The translations under genes and the position numbers were made by a program. The notes beneath the pieces were generated by a model. That model saw only the letters and a list, made by a program, of their open reading frames with translations. It searched no databases and was not told the DNA's origin. Below are positions 9,091-17,484 of a DNA stretch of 64,000 nt, in pieces. Source of the DNA: Alphaproteobacteria bacterium. Lineage in GTDB: Bacteria; Pseudomonadota; Alphaproteobacteria; Sphingomonadales; Sphingomonadaceae. Position 1 is the stretch's first letter. The number at the start of each line of letters is the position of its first letter. Location of the stretch: contig JAHJIJ010000024.1 of assembly GCA_018823325.1 (NCBI GenBank), positions 83,355-147,354 of the forward strand, read 5' to 3'.

Positions 9091-10203
9091 TCAGCGGGCC
9101 GAAGCGACAGTGGGCGGCGTCTTGCTCTCGCGGATATCGACCGTCACATTTGCACTCAGGCCTGCAATCATCGGGCGCTCGGGCCGGCTGTCGATCGCGA
9201 TGCGCACGGGCACGCGCTGCGTGACCTTCACCCAATTGCCATTGGCGTTCTGGGCGGGCAGCACGGAGAACTCGGAACCCGTGCCAGCGCCGATGCTATC
9301 GACATGACCCGCGATGCGGGTGCCGGGATAAGCATCAAGTTCGATCTCGGCCGATTGACCGGCGCGCATACGGTCAAGATCCGTTTCCTTGAAGTTGGCC
9401 GTAATCCAGACCTGATCGCTTGCGACGATGCTGACCAGCGGCAGGCCTTGCACGGCCATTTGCCCGACCTGCAAACGGGTTGCCTGGCTGATCCGGCCGG
9501 ATGTCGGAGCGCGTACGACGGTCCGTTCGAGGTTAAGCGCGGCCTGCTCTCGCTGGGCCTGCGCGGCGGCAATCTCCGGGTTGATGCCCGGCACCTGCGG
9601 TCCGCTGGCAAGCGCAGCCTTGGCCTTGGCCGCTTCCGCTTCAGCTGTGCGTAGCCGCGTGCGGGCATTGTCGAGCGCCTGTTCGGACTGCTGAAGGCGC
9701 GCCCTTGTGGTGAAGCCTTCCTTCATCAGCGCCTGCTGTCGCTTGAGATCTTCCTGCGCATAATAAACGTCTTCACGCGCACCGGCGATGTCCACATTGG
9801 TCGCCTGAAAATCGCTGCGTAGCTGCCCGACCTCAACCTGCGCGTTCGCGATCTGGGCGTCCGCCTGCTGGAGGGCAACGCGATAGGGTTGTTGATCAAC
9901 GACGAACAGCACGTCGCCCGCCTTCACCATCTGGTTCTCGCGGACGCGAACCTCGATGATGCGGCCTGCGACATCGCTGCCGACTGCCACGATGTCCTGC
10001 TTTACATAGGCATTGTCGGTCGAGACGGTGCGGCCGCTCGTTGCCCAGAACCAGATGCCAGCCACGAGGACCACGAGCGGGACCGAGAACATGAGCAAGC
10101 GCTTGCGCAGCTGGCTTCCGCGTGGCTCGGGAGGCGTCGCTGTCTCGACGGGTGTCGCCGGTGCCTGAGCGGAAGGACGCAGCGCAGGATCAGCTTCAGA
10201 CAT
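9091..10203 (-). CDS. emrA: EmrA/HlyD-family membrane fusion protein of the drug efflux unit
   Basis: A 370-residue periplasmic adaptor. After a Pro/Ala-rich cytoplasmic tail there is one transmembrane helix (LLMFSVPLVVLVAGIWFW), then TVSTDNAYVKQDIVAVGSDV, the signature opening of the EmrA group. A barrel-lipoyl region, an alpha-helical hairpin (YYAQEDLKRQQALMKEGF onwards) and the RAPTSGRI segment follow. The ATG at 10203 (MSEADP) was chosen because it overlaps the marR stop by 8 bp; the frame is open further upstream but there runs out of frame through marR. It presumably joins EmrB to a TolC-like channel. Confidence 0.93.
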   Translation of the reverse strand: MSEADPALRPSAQAPATPVETATPPEPRGSQLRKRLLMFSVPLVVLVAGIWFWATSGRTVSTDNAYVKQDIVAVGSDVAGRIIEVRVRENQMVKAGDVLFVVDQQPYRVALQQADAQIANAQVEVGQLRSDFQATNVDIAGAREDVYYAQEDLKRQQALMKEGFTTRARLQQSEQALDNARTRLRTAEAEAAKAKAALASGPQVPGINPEIAAAQAQREQAALNLERTVVRAPTSGRISQATRLQVGQMAVQGLPLVSIVASDQVWITANFKETDLDRMRAGQSAEIELDAYPGTRIAGHVDSIGAGTGSEFSVLPAQNANGNWVKVTQRVPVRIAIDSRPERPMIAGLSANVTVDIRESKTPPTVASAR

Positions 10204-10666
10204 TGGCAGCCGCCTCCTTTGCGGCGTCATCGGCGGCGGGCTGGCCATCGCCGGAAAGATTATCACGAATGCGCCAGAGCACGGACAGGGCCGCTTCCCG
10301 ATCAGCCTCAGGAATGCCGGCGAGCGACTCGTTGAGTACGCTCTGGCCGATCCCCTGCAGTTCGGCGGCGAGGGGCTCGGCAGCGTTGGTGAGGAACAGC
10401 TGCCAGGCGCGGCGGTCCTGCGGATCGCGACGGCGCTCGACGAGCTCGGCCTGCTCAAGGCGGTCGACCATGCGGCAGGTGGTGATCGGCTCGACATCCA
10501 GGCGTTCGGCAAGGGCGCCCTGATTGATACCGGGGAAGCGCATGATCTGGACGAGGGCGCGCATTTGCGGGCCCGTGATGCCCAGGCTGCGGGTACGATG
10601 ATCGAACCGGCGCCGATAGAGCCGTGCCACGTCATTGATCGTGAAGGCGATGTGATGACTGTCCAT
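10196..10666 (-). CDS. MarR-family transcriptional regulator of the efflux operon
   Basis: A 156-residue winged-helix repressor. The recognition region reads ITGPQMRALVQIMRFPGINQGALAERLDVEPITTCRMVDRLEQAELVERRRD in outline, with the wing DPQDRRAW, as in MarR/EmrR proteins. Such proteins bind short palindromes as dimers and release on binding aromatic drugs. It is first in the operon, overlaps emrA by 8 bp, and most likely represses its own operon through the palindrome at 10681-10698, which sits 14 bp upstream of its ATG. The inducing compound is unknown. Confidence 0.92.
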   Translation of the reverse strand: MDSHHIAFTINDVARLYRRRFDHRTRSLGITGPQMRALVQIMRFPGINQGALAERLDVEPITTCRMVDRLEQAELVERRRDPQDRRAWQLFLTNAAEPLAAELQGIGQSVLNESLAGIPEADREAALSVLWRIRDNLSGDGQPAADDAAKEAAANV

Positions 10667-10680
10667 GATGTCGGCGCATT

Positions 10681-10698
10681 TAGTAAGCCAGCTTATTA
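10681..10698. promoter_or_regulatory. Candidate MarR operator palindrome
   Basis: The 18 bases tagtaagccagcttatta form an inverted repeat with a 2-base centre: 7 of 8 arm positions pair, including the perfect core TAAGC-CA-GCTTA. It lies 14 bp upstream of the marR start codon, where the promoter of the marR-emrAB operon must be, in a locally AT-rich patch. MarR dimers typically bind 16-20 bp palindromes of this kind. The assignment is inference from position and symmetry. Confidence 0.6.
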
Positions 10699-10802
10699 GA
10701 AGCAAGTCTAGAATGACGCGCGCAACGCATGGAAGCGGCCTGAAGGGGCGGCCTGGCTTATTGGCCTTGCCTTCCGGGGGCGGGTGCGCCCACAATCAGG
10801 CT

Positions 10803-11567
10803 ATGAACACGCTGCCGACGATTACCATCGACCATCTTCCCGGCCATGGCGGCACCAGCATTGCCGTGCATCGCCTGGGGCAGGGACCTGCGGTGATCCT
10901 GCTGCATGGGCTGAGTTCCAGCGCGCAGATCAACTGGCAGCGCTATGGCACTGCGCAGAAGCTCGCCGATGCAGGCTTCGAGGCGATCATGATCGACCAG
11001 CGCGTGCATGGGCGGAGCGACGCGCCGACCGACCCGGCGGCCTATCCGCAGGACGTGATGCTGCTGGACATGGAGGCGGTGATCCCGGCGCTGGGCGTCG
11101 AGCAGTTCGATCTGGTCGGCTATTCGATGGGCGCGCGGCTGTGCCTCGGGCTGATCGACCGGGGCATGGCGCCGCGGCGGCTCGTGCTGGGTGGCATGGG
11201 GCTCGAGGGGCTGCTGGAGTGGGAGCGGCGGCGGGCGTTCTTCCTCAAGGCGCTCGATCATTTCGACACCGTGCGGCCGGGCGACCGGGACTATATGGCG
11301 ATCCAGTTCATGAAGACGGTGAAGATCGATCCGGTGGCGCTGCGCCTGCTGCTGATGAGCATGAGCGACATGGAGCGGGACGTGCTCGGGAAGATCACCA
11401 TGCCGACGCTGGTGCTGTGCGGGCAGGACGATGACGACAACGGATCGGCCGATGCGCTGGCCGCCGCCCTGCCGGATGCGCAGCGGGCGACGACGCCGGG
11501 CAATCACATGAGCGCGATCACCATGCCGGAATTCGGGCAGGCCATCGCCGACTATCTGGCGGCTTGA
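10803..11567 (+). CDS. Alpha/beta-fold hydrolase
   Basis: A 254-residue serine hydrolase of the alpha/beta fold. The oxyanion region ILLHGLSS lies at residues 32-39 and the nucleophile elbow GYSMG at 106-110 (Ser108). The acid is probably in LVLCGQDDDD, and the histidine in TTPGNHMSAI near the C-terminus. The substrate cannot be inferred; esters, lactones and C-C bonds are all possible for the fold. The ATG at 10803 gives the conserved compact N-terminus. It is divergent from marR and followed 60 bp later by the M2 peptidase gene on the same strand. Confidence 0.88.
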   Translation: MNTLPTITIDHLPGHGGTSIAVHRLGQGPAVILLHGLSSSAQINWQRYGTAQKLADAGFEAIMIDQRVHGRSDAPTDPAAYPQDVMLLDMEAVIPALGVEQFDLVGYSMGARLCLGLIDRGMAPRRLVLGGMGLEGLLEWERRRAFFLKALDHFDTVRPGDRDYMAIQFMKTVKIDPVALRLLLMSMSDMERDVLGKITMPTLVLCGQDDDDNGSADALAAALPDAQRATTPGNHMSAITMPEFGQAIADYLAA

Positions 11568-11627
11568 CGAACCCCGCCCTGACAGGCCAGCGTGGCCGCA
11601 ATCACCAGTTTCAGGGACTTCGACATC

Positions 11628-13517
11628 ATGCTCAATTTGGTTTCGCGCCTTGCCGTAGCGGCAGCGCTCTCCATGGCTGTCTGCACGGCGCCCGCTCTTG
11701 CGCAGAGCGAGTCGGCGCCGGCCTCGACGGCCCCGACCGCGGCGCAGGCTGACGCGCTGGTCGCGCAGGCGGAGAAGGAATTCTTCGACTATTCGGTCGA
11801 GGCGAGCCGCGTTGCGTGGGTGAACGCGACCTACCTCACCGAGGATACCGATGCTCTGGCCGCGCAGGTCGGCGCAAAGGGCACCGAGATGTCCGTGCGC
11901 TATGCGCTCGAGGCGGCGAAGTTCGAGGCTGTGCCCGGCCTCTCCTATGACACGCGGCGCAAGCTCGACATCCTGCGGGCCGGGATCGTGCTGCCCGCAC
12001 CGACCACGCCGGGCGCGGCGAGCGAGCTGAATGCGATCTCCACCAAGCTGCAGTCCGACTATGGCAAGGGGCGCGGCACGCTCAACGGGCAGCCGATCAG
12101 CGGCAGCGACATCGAGGCCGAGATGGGCAATCTCGAGCGCACGCCCAATGAATACAAGGAAATGTGGACGAGCTGGCACGACAATGTCGGCAAGCCGATG
12201 CGCGGCGAGTTCGAGCGGCTGGTCACCATCGCCAATGAGGGCGCCAAGGAGCTGGGTTTTGCCGATGCCGGCGCAATGTGGCGCTCCAATTACGACATGC
12301 CGCCGGACGAGTTCGCCAAGGTGACCGAAAAGCTTTGGCAGGACGTGAAGCCGCTTTACGATTCGCTCCACTGCTATGTGCGCGACAAGCTGAACGCCAA
12401 ATTTGGCGATGCGGTGCAGCCCGGCACCGGGCCAATCCGCGCCGACCTGCTCGGCAATATGTGGGCGCAGGAATGGGGCAATATCTATCCGCTGGTCGCG
12501 CCGGCGGGGGCAGGGGATCTGGGCTACGACATCGGGAACCTGCTCAAGGCCAAGGGCTATGTCGAGACCAGCCCGACCGAGACCGATCCCACCAAGCGCG
12601 GCGTCTGGGAGAAGGAAATGTTCAAGATCGGCGAGGGCTTCTTCTCCTCGCTCGGCTTCGATCCGCTGCCCGAGACCTTCTGGACGCGCACCCAGTTCAT
12701 CAAGCCGCTCGACCGTGAAGTCGTCTGCCATGCCTCGGCCTGGGACATCGACAACAAGGACGATATCCGCATCAAGATGTGCACCAAGGTGGACAGCGGC
12801 GACTTCGTCACCATCCACCACGAGTTGGGCCACAATTACTATCAGCGCGCCTACAAGGACCAGAGCTTCCTCTACGTGAACGGCGCCAATGACGGCTTCC
12901 ATGAAGCGATCGGCGATACCGTCGCGCTCTCGATCACGCCGCAATATCTGGTGGACATCGGCCTGCTCGACCCGGCGAAGGTGCCGGGCGCGGACAAGGA
13001 TATCGGCCTGCTGCTGCGGCAGGCGATGGACAAGATCGCCTTCCTCCCCTTCGGCCTGCTGATCGACCGCTGGCGCTGGGGCGTGTTCGACGGATCGATC
13101 CAGCCCGCCGACTACAACAAGGCCTGGAACGACATGCGGCTGCGCTACCAGGGCATTGTCCCGCCGGTCGAGCGGCCAGCCGATGCCTTCGATGCCGGGG
13201 CGAAATATCACATCCCGGCAAGCGTGCCCTACACCCGCTACTTCCTCGCGCGGCTGCTGCAGTTCCAGTTCTACGAGGCCGCCTGCCGGCAGGCGGGCTG
13301 GAAGGGGCCGCTGCACCGCTGCTCCTTCTACGGCAACAAGGAGGTCGGCGCGAAGCTGAACGCCATGCTGGAAATGGGCGCCTCGCGCCCGTGGCCCGAC
13401 GCGTTGGAGGTTTTCACCGGCTCGCGGCAGATGAGCGGCAAGGCGCTGGCTGCCTATTTCGCGCCGCTCAAGACCTGGCTCGACCGGCAGAACAAGGGCA
13501 AGAGCTGCGGCTGGTAA
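11628..13517 (+). CDS. Exported M2-family dipeptidyl carboxypeptidase (angiotensin-converting-enzyme homologue)
   Basis: A 629-residue zinc metallopeptidase with a Sec signal peptide (MLNLVSRLAVAAALSMAV, cleavage likely after APALAQ). The zinc motif is HELGH at residues 398-402, preceded by another His. The third ligand is the glutamate in HEAIGD near residue 426, at the spacing known for ACE-type M2 enzymes. It should remove C-terminal dipeptides from peptides in the periplasm. The ATG at 11628 is chosen because it begins the signal peptide; a GTG 12 codons upstream is less likely. Length is normal for a single-domain bacterial ACE. Confidence 0.93.
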   Translation: MLNLVSRLAVAAALSMAVCTAPALAQSESAPASTAPTAAQADALVAQAEKEFFDYSVEASRVAWVNATYLTEDTDALAAQVGAKGTEMSVRYALEAAKFEAVPGLSYDTRRKLDILRAGIVLPAPTTPGAASELNAISTKLQSDYGKGRGTLNGQPISGSDIEAEMGNLERTPNEYKEMWTSWHDNVGKPMRGEFERLVTIANEGAKELGFADAGAMWRSNYDMPPDEFAKVTEKLWQDVKPLYDSLHCYVRDKLNAKFGDAVQPGTGPIRADLLGNMWAQEWGNIYPLVAPAGAGDLGYDIGNLLKAKGYVETSPTETDPTKRGVWEKEMFKIGEGFFSSLGFDPLPETFWTRTQFIKPLDREVVCHASAWDIDNKDDIRIKMCTKVDSGDFVTIHHELGHNYYQRAYKDQSFLYVNGANDGFHEAIGDTVALSITPQYLVDIGLLDPAKVPGADKDIGLLLRQAMDKIAFLPFGLLIDRWRWGVFDGSIQPADYNKAWNDMRLRYQGIVPPVERPADAFDAGAKYHIPASVPYTRYFLARLLQFQFYEAACRQAGWKGPLHRCSFYGNKEVGAKLNAMLEMGASRPWPDALEVFTGSRQMSGKALAAYFAPLKTWLDRQNKGKSCGW

Positions 13518-13529
13518 GGCCGGACGCAT

Positions 13530-13555
13530 CCTCTGGGTGCGAGCGCGCCCAGAGG
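13530..13555 (+). terminator. Hairpin after the M2 peptidase gene, weak terminator candidate
   Basis: The arms CCTCTGGG (13530-13537) and CCCAGAGG (13548-13555) pair perfectly 12 bp after the stop codon, with further pairing inside the loop (TGC/GCG). There is no T-run after it, so it is at best a Rho-assisted or 3'-stabilising element. The remaining bases up to 13679 show nothing else clear apart from a short AT-rich leader before the diguanylate cyclase. Confidence 0.4.
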
Positions 13556-13679
13556 GTCGCCGGCGCGCAATTCGTTCTCCGGCGACTGACCCAAAGGGCA
13601 GTCCCTGCGCCCCGGAAATGGCATCATTGATTGAGAAATGTGCTAGGAGCCGGAATATTGTCGATGTTCCGGTGAACGA

Positions 13680-14513
13680 ATGGTCTGGATTTTCCTAGCG
13701 ATGATTGCGCTGGGCATGGGCTTGCTAACCTTGTCCCTGCCGCCCATCCACGCAATCCTGAAGGCGCTGAATGACGGTGAACTGTACACGCGATGGAGCC
13801 GGCTACGCTGGCTGATCGTTGGATTTATCGTTGCCTATGGCCTGTATGCAGCGATCCGCTACACCACTGTGGCGACGCCGTCCGATCTGCTCGGAGGGCT
13901 GATCCTTCTGGCGGGCGGCTTCTTTGTGCTGGCCGTCGCACGGCTCTCCGCTCTCACGACTCAGGATCTGGTCCGCATCACCGCGTTGGAACGGGATGTG
14001 GTGCGCGATCCGCTCACCGGTACGTTCAACCGGCGCTATCTCGATTCAAGGCTGGAGGAAGAGATCAACCGCTCGCGCCGCTCGGGCCTGCCTCTTTCAA
14101 CACTGATGATCGACCTCGACCACTTCAAGGGAATCAATGATCGATATGGGCATCTTGTTGGGGATCAGGTGCTGCGGCATGTCGGCTCCCTGATCCTGAG
14201 TCAGGTGCGGCTCAACGACATCGTGGTGCGCTATGGCGGCGAGGAATTCGTCGTCATTACTCCCGATAGCGGCCTCGACGATGCCGCCAGGCTGGGGCAC
14301 CGGTTGCTGCGCCATTTGCGAGATCACAGCATCGATCTGCCCAATGGCGATAAGCTGACGGTCACGGCCAGCATCGGCGCAGCCGTACTAGAGGAAGAGG
14401 AAGGCCGCACAACGTTTCTGCGGCGCGCGGACGACGCGCTTTATGAAGCCAAGCGCAACGGGCGCGACCGCCTTTGCCTGGCGGGTGCTGCTGTCGCCAA
14501 CAGCATCGCCTGA
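13680..14513 (+). CDS. Membrane-bound diguanylate cyclase (GGDEF)
   Basis: Makes cyclic di-GMP from two GTP. The 277-residue protein has about three hydrophobic N-terminal helices (residues 1-95) and then a complete GGDEF domain. The domain contains DPLTGTFNRRYLD, the metal-binding IDLDHFKGINDRYGH and the active-site GGEEF (186-190). An intact RxxD inhibitory site, RLND, sits five residues before GGEEF, so product inhibition is expected. No separate sensor domain is visible; the membrane segment may be the input. It stands alone between the M2 peptidase and the convergent AMP nucleosidase gene. Confidence 0.93.
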   Translation: MVWIFLAMIALGMGLLTLSLPPIHAILKALNDGELYTRWSRLRWLIVGFIVAYGLYAAIRYTTVATPSDLLGGLILLAGGFFVLAVARLSALTTQDLVRITALERDVVRDPLTGTFNRRYLDSRLEEEINRSRRSGLPLSTLMIDLDHFKGINDRYGHLVGDQVLRHVGSLILSQVRLNDIVVRYGGEEFVVITPDSGLDDAARLGHRLLRHLRDHSIDLPNGDKLTVTASIGAAVLEEEEGRTTFLRRADDALYEAKRNGRDRLCLAGAAVANSIA

Positions 14514-14549
14514 AGCGCTTGCGGCATTGGAGGACGTTTCCCGAGAGCC

Positions 14550-15998
14550 TCAGCGGAACGGCGGCTCATTGAAGGCGCGCAGCTTGCGGCTGTGCAGCCG
14601 TTCGCCCTGCTGGCGCAGTCGCTCGCAGGTTTCGAGACCTATGGCGAGGTGGCCGGCAATGGCTTCCTCATAGAAGCGGTTGGCCTGTCCCGGCAGCTTG
14701 AGTTCGCCATGGATCGGCTTGTCCGAGACACACAGCAATGTGCCGTAGGGCACGCGGAAGCGGTAGCCCTGCGCAGCGATGGTGGCGCTCTCCATGTCCA
14801 CGCCGACAGCGCGGGACAGCGAGAAGCGCAGCGCCGAACGCGAGTAGCGCAGCTCCCAGTTACGATCATCGGTGGTGACGATCGTGCCGGTGCGCAGGCG
14901 GCGTTTCATGTCGCCGCTGCCGCCCAGAATGTGCTCGCAGGCCTCCGCCATGGCGACCTGCACTTCGGCAATGGCCGGCACCGGAATTTCGGGCGGCAGC
15001 ATCTCGTCAAGAACATGGTCGTCGCGCAGATAGGCATGGGCGAGCACATAGTCGCCGATCCGCTGGCTTGGACGCAGGCCACCGCAATGGCCGATCATCA
15101 GCCAGGCCTCGGGCCGCAGCACGGCGAGATGATCGCAGATCGTCTTGGCATTGGACGGACCGACACCGATGTTGACGAGCGTGATCCCCGTGCCGTCCGG
15201 CGCGATCATGTGATAGGCCGGCATCTGGTGACGGCGCCATGCGCTGTCTGCAATGGCGCTTTCCGGATCTGCGGTGTCTGGCGTGATTTCCACGCCACCG
15301 GCGCCCGACAACGCCGTGAACCGCGTGCCGGGGCGTTTCAGCTCGGTGCAGCCCCAGCGCACGAACTCATCGACATAACGATGATAGTTGGTGAACAGCA
15401 CGTAGCGCTGGACATGCTCGGGCGGCGTGCCGGTGTAATGCCGCAGTCGCGCGAGGCTGAAATCCGTACGCAAGGCATCGAACAGCGCGAGCGGACGCTC
15501 CCCTGAAGGCGTAGGCAGAAAAAGCCCGTCCGCAATCTCGTCACCAATTTCGGCGAGTTCCGTCGCCGGAAAATGGCGGGCAAGCTCGCTCGGGGGAATG
15601 GCGGAAAGCGCTCCGGCGGGCAGCGCATCCAGTACATAAGGGAAGGGAATGGCCTGATCGCTGCGGCCGACACTGACGTCCACCTCATAATCGCCCATCA
15701 GCAGATCGAGTTGCTCGGTCAGATAGCGTGCGAACATCTCGGGGCGCGTGACGGTGGTCACGTAGCGGCCGGACCTGGAGAGCCGCGCGAACGAACGGCG
15801 GCTCGGGGCGCTGTCAATGGTCTGGTGATAATCGAGGATCAGCGACGGATAGCAATAATCGCGATCCGCAATGGCCTGCGCGGACGGGATGGTCCCGTCC
15901 CGGGCATAAGCGAAGATGGCGTCGCGCAGATTGGTCGTCGCGGCTTCGTAGCCGGCGATGAGCTGTTGAACGATGGTCGTGCTGGAGGCTTGCTTCAT
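14550..15998 (-). CDS. amn: AMP nucleosidase
   Basis: Hydrolyses AMP to adenine and ribose 5-phosphate, adjusting purine pools. The 482-residue protein has the Amn-specific N-terminal half (SLILDYHQTI, RPEMFARYLTEQLDLL) and a C-terminal nucleoside phosphorylase-like domain: VNIGVGPSNAKTICDHLA, MIGHCGGLRPSQRIGDYVLAHAY, and GVDMESATIAAQGYRFRVPYGTLLCVSDKP. Length is typical for Amn (about 480). The ATG is at 15998. It is a single gene, convergent with the diguanylate cyclase. Confidence 0.95.
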   Translation of the reverse strand: MKQASSTTIVQQLIAGYEAATTNLRDAIFAYARDGTIPSAQAIADRDYCYPSLILDYHQTIDSAPSRRSFARLSRSGRYVTTVTRPEMFARYLTEQLDLLMGDYEVDVSVGRSDQAIPFPYVLDALPAGALSAIPPSELARHFPATELAEIGDEIADGLFLPTPSGERPLALFDALRTDFSLARLRHYTGTPPEHVQRYVLFTNYHRYVDEFVRWGCTELKRPGTRFTALSGAGGVEITPDTADPESAIADSAWRRHQMPAYHMIAPDGTGITLVNIGVGPSNAKTICDHLAVLRPEAWLMIGHCGGLRPSQRIGDYVLAHAYLRDDHVLDEMLPPEIPVPAIAEVQVAMAEACEHILGGSGDMKRRLRTGTIVTTDDRNWELRYSRSALRFSLSRAVGVDMESATIAAQGYRFRVPYGTLLCVSDKPIHGELKLPGQANRFYEEAIAGHLAIGLETCERLRQQGERLHSRKLRAFNEPPFR

Positions 15999-16040
15999 GG
16001 CCTATCATAGCTGGCCAATGTGACAGGCGGAAGAGGCCGG

Positions 16041-16078
16041 CGCTGCGGGGCCGGGACAAATTGCCCAGCCCCGCAGCG
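16041..16078 (-). terminator. Stem-loop downstream of the peroxiredoxin gene
   Basis: An 11-bp perfect stem, CGCTGCGGGGC (16041-16051) with GCCCCGCAGCG (16068-16078), begins 8 bp beyond the peroxiredoxin stop on the minus strand. It is followed there by only a weak pyrimidine tract. It probably terminates or protects the peroxiredoxin transcript before the amn promoter. Confidence 0.5.
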
Positions 16079-16086
16079 TGAACGGA

Positions 16087-16569
16087 TCAGAGCTGCTCGA
16101 GCAGATAGTCCGCGCTGGAGACGCGGAATTCGCCGGGTGCCTCGACGTGGAGCTGCTCGACGACGCCGTCATTGACCAGCATGGAGAAACGCTGGCCGCG
16201 CGTGCCGAGGCCGAACTTGCTGCCATCCATGGTGAGGCCGACCGCTTCCGCGAAGCTGCCGTTGCCGTCCGCCAGCAGCGTGACCTTGCCGTCCGCCGAG
16301 GAGGCCTTGCCCCATGCGCCCATCACGAAGGGATCGTTAACCGCCGTGCAGGCGATCTCGTCGACGCCCTTGGCCTTCAGCTCGGCTTCCTTCTCGATAT
16401 AGCCCGGCAGGTGCTTGGCCGAGCAGGTCGGCGTGAAGGCGCCGGGAACGGAGAAGAGCGCAACCTTGCGGCCGGCGAAATAGTCCTTGCTCTCGACCGG
16501 CTCGGGGCCGCTCTCGGTCATCTTGACGAAGGTGGTCTCGGGCAGTTTATCACCAACTTTGATCGTCAT
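16087..16569 (-). CDS. Peroxiredoxin, Prx5 (glutaredoxin/thioredoxin-dependent) type
   Basis: A 160-residue thiol peroxidase. The peroxidatic cysteine lies in PGAFTPTCSAKHLPGY (C49), the diagnostic motif of the Prx5 subfamily, and a second cysteine (IACTAVND, C74) is present. It reduces hydrogen peroxide and alkyl hydroperoxides in the cytoplasm. The ATG at 16569 gives the family start MTIKVGDKLPETTF. It is divergent from yqgE across a 210-bp region holding a strong imperfect hairpin. Confidence 0.94.
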   Translation of the reverse strand: MTIKVGDKLPETTFVKMTESGPEPVESKDYFAGRKVALFSVPGAFTPTCSAKHLPGYIEKEAELKAKGVDEIACTAVNDPFVMGAWGKASSADGKVTLLADGNGSFAEAVGLTMDGSKFGLGTRGQRFSMLVNDGVVEQLHVEAPGEFRVSSADYLLEQL

Positions 16570-16662
16570 GTCTTTCTCCTCAGTCATCCGGAAGGGGGCG
16601 GCGGCTGGCGCTCCAGCTCTGTGCGGCAAGTCGGGGTTCGGCAAGCGACTGTCAAGGTCGAT

Positions 16663-16695
16663 GCCGTGCCGGAACGTGGAACCGTTCGGCACGGC
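16663..16695. repeat. Long imperfect inverted repeat in the peroxiredoxin / yqgE divergent region
   Basis: The left arm GCCGTGCCGGAACG (16663-16676) and right arm CGTTCGGCACGGC (16683-16695) pair over 13 bp with one bulged base and a 6-base loop. There is no T-run on either side, so a terminator is unlikely. It lies about 95 bp upstream of the peroxiredoxin start and 85 bp upstream of yqgE, so it could act as an operator or a leader structure. Function unknown. Confidence 0.55.
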
Positions 16696-16779
16696 GAGCG
16701 ACTGGCCAGACAGGTCGGGTGCCTGTGGGGTGGACGCGACCAGGCTTAACAGGCATGCTCATGAGAGGAGTTTCATGAC

Positions 16780-17352
16780 ATGAACGCCCCCACCCAGCCG
16801 AAAATCTCGCTTGCCGGCAAGCTGTTGCTGGCCATGCCGGACATGCCCGATCCGCGCTTTGAACGATCTGTGATTCTCCTTTGCGTTCATGACGAAGGCG
16901 GAGCACTGGGCATCGCCCTGCATGAACCTATGACGGGCATTGGACTGCGTGAGTTGCTCGTTTCGCTGGATATCGATGGCAGCGCAGTGGAGGACAGCTC
17001 CGTGCTGCAGGGTGGGCCAGTGGAGCCGCGCCGGGGCTTTGTGCTGCACAGTCAGGACTGGATGAGCAGCGACAGTCATCCGATCGACGACGACATCGCG
17101 TTGACCGGATCCATGGAAGTGCTCAATGCGATTGCCTCGGGCGGCGGCCCGAAGAGCTGGCTGGTAACGCTTGGTTACGCGGGCTGGGGCGCGGGACAGC
17201 TTGAAGCGGAACTGGCAGCGCCGGGGTGGTATCTTGGAAAGGCAGAGCCGCACCGGCTGTTCTCGATGGCACCGGAAGAGCGATGGACCGGCGCTTTCGC
17301 GCTCGAAGGGATTGACCCGGCAATGCTCACAGGCAGCATGGGGCACGCCTGA
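16780..17352 (+). CDS. YqgE/AlgH family protein (UPF0301)
   Basis: A 190-residue protein of a widespread family whose biochemical role is not established; the AlgH name comes from Pseudomonas, where it was tied to alginate regulation. Family features are LAGKLLLAMPDMPDPRFERSVILL near the start, the GALGI segment, LQGGPVEPRRGFVLH and the late LGYAGWGAGQLEAE. ATG at 16780. It lies upstream of ahcY on the same strand, separated by 132 bp that contain a palindrome and a leader hairpin. No alginate genes are nearby. Confidence 0.9.
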   Translation: MNAPTQPKISLAGKLLLAMPDMPDPRFERSVILLCVHDEGGALGIALHEPMTGIGLRELLVSLDIDGSAVEDSSVLQGGPVEPRRGFVLHSQDWMSSDSHPIDDDIALTGSMEVLNAIASGGGPKSWLVTLGYAGWGAGQLEAELAAPGWYLGKAEPHRLFSMAPEERWTGAFALEGIDPAMLTGSMGHA

Positions 17353-17374
17353 GCACTGCTCGCACGAAGCGCAC

Positions 17375-17390
17375 ATAAAGAAATCTTTAT
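17375..17390. promoter_or_regulatory. ahcY: AT-rich palindrome upstream of ahcY, SahR/SamR-like operator candidate
   Basis: ATAAAGAAATCTTTAT is a 16-bp inverted repeat with one mismatched pair, set in otherwise GC-rich DNA about 95 bp before the ahcY start. It resembles the palindromes described for ArsR-type regulators of the S-adenosylmethionine/homocysteine cycle (SahR and relatives) in Proteobacteria. The regulator itself is not in this window. Position and symmetry are seen; the regulator identity is inferred from memory of the motif. Confidence 0.55.
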
Positions 17391-17401
17391 ATTTGCGGCG
17401 G

Positions 17402-17424
17402 GCGCTGAGCCTTGGTAAGGCGCC
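17402..17424 (+). promoter_or_regulatory. GC-rich hairpin in the ahcY leader
   Basis: CCTT-GGT-AAGG (17410-17420) forms an inner stem. Flanking GGCG (about 17401-17404) and CGCC (17421-17424) can extend it around a small left-side bulge. It lies between the palindrome and the ribosome site of ahcY. I compared it by eye with the S-adenosylhomocysteine riboswitch and found no convincing match, so it is recorded only as structure. Confidence 0.35.
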
Positions 17425-17484
17425 GCGGTGTTGCCGGTTGCCTCTCTTGTATGGCCCCGGCTCAGGCAATCAGGAGAACGACAC

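Noticed and set aside
10758..13529. 923-codon open frame on the minus strand
   Set aside because: It lies opposite the hydrolase and M2 peptidase genes, both of which have complete motifs. The frame is a by-product of high-GC codon bias, has no ribosome site and its translation resembles no protein family.
17391..17484. S-adenosylhomocysteine riboswitch upstream of ahcY
   Set aside because: The leader has a GC-rich hairpin but I could not align it with the conserved core of the known aptamer. The palindrome explains regulation more simply. A covariance-model search would settle it.
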